From Treponema sp. (GTDB lineage: Bacteria > Spirochaetota > Spirochaetia > Treponematales > Breznakiellaceae): a stretch of 7,395 nt of DNA. Below the pieces are notes generated by a model. The model searched no databases. It worked only from the letters and a program-made list of their open reading frames with translations, and had not been told where the DNA came from. The stretch covers positions 1-7,395 of the forward strand of contig JAIRUY010000186.1 of NCBI GenBank assembly GCA_031254175.1. The letters are read 5' to 3'. This document shows, piece after piece, positions 6,379 to 7,395 of the stretch (positions are counted from its first letter, which is position 1; each line of letters starts with the position of its first letter). The translations under genes were made by a program, and so were the position numbers.

Positions 6379-7251
6379 ATGAGCAAAAAAATCATGCCGG
6401 AAAGAATCAAAGCCCTGGCCATTGATCTTGACGGTACTACCCTGCTGCCGGACGCAACTCTGGGAGAATACACCTGTATTTGCCTGAAAAAATTAATTTT
6501 GAAAGGGAAACAGATAATAATTGCCACAGGCAGATCTATCGAAGCGTCAGAAAAGTATCGCAGCGCCATGGGAGCGCAAGGGCCAATGGTTTTTTTCAAC
6601 GGTGCAGTAGTCGCGGATATATCTTCCGGCAATGTATTGTACTCAAGTTTAATCAATCCCGATGTAGTTGAATTTGGTGTTTATCTGGCGCAAAGTCTTG
6701 GAGTTCATTATCAAGTTTATCTGCCGGCCGGCATTTCGCCAGAAACAGGCAAAAAAGATAAAAAACAAAAAGTTGAAACGCTTTTAATTGACAAATACAG
6801 TTCAGAAGCCGAGTTTTACCGTCAACACACAGGCACAAACGCGGTTATAAAAGATTTAAAAAACATGGCTGCGATGCCTGATTTTGAAGGCTGCATCAAG
6901 GGAATGTTTATTGCCGATCCTTCCCTGCACGATAAAATCCGTCAAAAAATGCACGAACGCTTTGACGATCAGATTAACATTATCCGCAGTCATCCAACTT
7001 TTCTGGAAGTGCTAAATAAAGGCGCTTCAAAGGGTGAAGGGCTGAAAATTGCCATGAAACACAGAGAACTGGAACCGGAAGAAGTAATTGCTTTTGGAGA
7101 CGAAGAAAATGATTTATCAATGTTTGCCGCGGCAGGTTTTTCCGCTGCCCCTGAAAGCGCAAGGGAAAAAATACGCAATGCTGCGGATTTTATTTACGGT
7201 TCCAATGCAAAAGAAGGTCTGGCGGTATTTATCGAGAAAACTTTTCTGTAG
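6379..7251 (+). CDS. HAD-superfamily Cof-type (IIB) phosphatase
   Basis: 290 residues from this ATG, normal for Cof/YbiV/YidA-type hydrolases. Motif I is AIDLDGTTL with nucleophile Asp16 and acid/base Asp18; motif II is IIIATGR with Thr50; motif III is Lys218 in GASKGEGL; motif IV is GDEEND (240-245) with Asp241 and Asp245 for Mg2+. FFNGA (72-76) is also family-typical. The C2B cap fills about 80-210 and carries a Lys-rich stretch near 125-131. The enzyme is cytoplasmic and should dephosphorylate a small metabolite such as a sugar phosphate or cofactor phosphate; the substrate cannot be read from sequence. Starts considered were TTG 6343, which coincides with a -35 box, ATG 6379, and ATG 6394, which has a weak GAG upstream. 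I chose 6379 because TATAAT lies 7 nt before it, as in the next gene, though it has no Shine-Dalgarno sequence. All starts leave motif I intact. The family is certain; the start is not. Confidence 0.93.
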   Translation: MSKKIMPERIKALAIDLDGTTLLPDATLGEYTCICLKKLILKGKQIIIATGRSIEASEKYRSAMGAQGPMVFFNGAVVADISSGNVLYSSLINPDVVEFGVYLAQSLGVHYQVYLPAGISPETGKKDKKQKVETLLIDKYSSEAEFYRQHTGTNAVIKDLKNMAAMPDFEGCIKGMFIADPSLHDKIRQKMHERFDDQINIIRSHPTFLEVLNKGASKGEGLKIAMKHRELEPEEVIAFGDEENDLSMFAAAGFSAAPESAREKIRNAADFIYGSNAKEGLAVFIEKTFL

Positions 7252-7255
7252 CATC

Positions 7256-7283
7256 TGGACAAAATATTCAATATCAATATAAT
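7256..7283 (+). promoter_or_regulatory. Predicted sigma70-type promoter of rpoZ
   Basis: TGGACA (7256-7261, 5/6 to consensus) and a perfect TATAAT (7278-7283) are 16 nt apart. The promoter starts 5 nt after the phosphatase stop codon. The spacer contains a tandem CAATAT repeat (7269-7274 and 7275-7280) that runs into the -10. The -10 ends 7 nt before the rpoZ ATG, so the mRNA is predicted to start at or beside the A of the start codon. This is the best promoter match in the window. Confidence 0.65.
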
Positions 7284-7290
7284 GTAATTT

Positions 7291-7395
7291 ATGATATTTC
7301 CCCTGAAAGACCTCATCGAATACGATGAAAATATGTATGAAATTACCGTTGCGGCTTCACGCAGAGCCTATCAGCTTTCTACAGTACTGGAAAAG
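7291..7395 (+). CDS. rpoZ: DNA-directed RNA polymerase omega subunit, N-terminal 35 residues (3' truncated by the window edge)
   Basis: The visible residues begin MIFPLKDLIEYDENMYEI and continue with TVAASRRAYQLS. The E-x-I-T-V-A-A-S-R-R-A-x-Q-L block is the hallmark N-terminal motif of omega, which binds the beta-prime subunit and helps assemble RNA polymerase. The reading frame runs uninterrupted to the last base. An in-frame TAA at 7285-7287 excludes an earlier start, leaving ATG 7291 as the first option; a second Met lies 14 codons in (7333), but using it would lose conserved-looking residues. No Shine-Dalgarno sequence is present in the AT-rich leader. The gene has its own predicted promoter just after the phosphatase gene. 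Only about half of a usual small omega protein is seen, so the C-terminal part cannot be assessed. Confidence 0.85.
   Translation, partial: MIFPLKDLIEYDENMYEITVAASRRAYQLSTVLEK

Noticed and set aside
1..7395. CRISPR array, tRNA, rRNA, insertion sequence or phage genes
   Set aside because: No regularly spaced repeats, cloverleaf-like sequence, transposase motifs or terminal inverted repeats were seen on reading the window.

Overview
The window looks like chromosomal DNA of a spirochaete, most likely Treponema-like. This rests on protein character and gene content rather than any database match: moderate-to-low GC, an accessory flagellar FliK-like/FlhB-C-terminal pair, a cytoplasmic tandem-GAF hybrid histidine kinase, a large outer-membrane-type protein with an AXA signal peptide, and the start of an RNA polymerase omega gene. 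It reads as ordinary chromosome. I see no insertion sequence, phage gene, CRISPR array, tRNA or rRNA, and no stretch above 300 bases lacks a gene.

Left part (1-1064, plus strand): the 3' part of a FliK-like protein gene that begins before the window, followed 3 nt later by an 84-residue stand-alone FlhB C-terminal domain. In flagellar export, FliK and the FlhB C-terminal domain work together in the substrate-specificity switch, so the pair may be a small accessory module of that switch. The pair converges on a histidine kinase gene. The two stop codons sit in opposite arms of a hairpin followed by six T, a likely shared terminator.

Middle part (1056-6328): a 784-residue hybrid sensor kinase on the minus strand (two GAF domains, HisKA, HATPase, receiver; no membrane segment) and, divergently across a 77-bp gap, a 946-residue exported protein on the plus strand. 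The exported protein appears to join a zinc metallopeptidase domain (HELTH plus a downstream Glu), a beta-propeller-like region and a C-terminal outer-membrane beta-barrel. The gap holds nested inverted repeats overlapping a possible promoter for the kinase. Whether the kinase controls its neighbour is not shown by the sequence.

Right part (6343-7395, plus strand): a HAD-superfamily Cof-type phosphatase and the first 35 codons of rpoZ. Both genes have a perfect TATAAT box exactly 7 nt before an ATG, with a plausible -35 at normal spacing and no clear Shine-Dalgarno sequence. That geometry fits leaderless mRNAs and is the most unexpected signal in the window, together with the three-part metallopeptidase/propeller/barrel protein and the FliK-like/FlhB-like pair.
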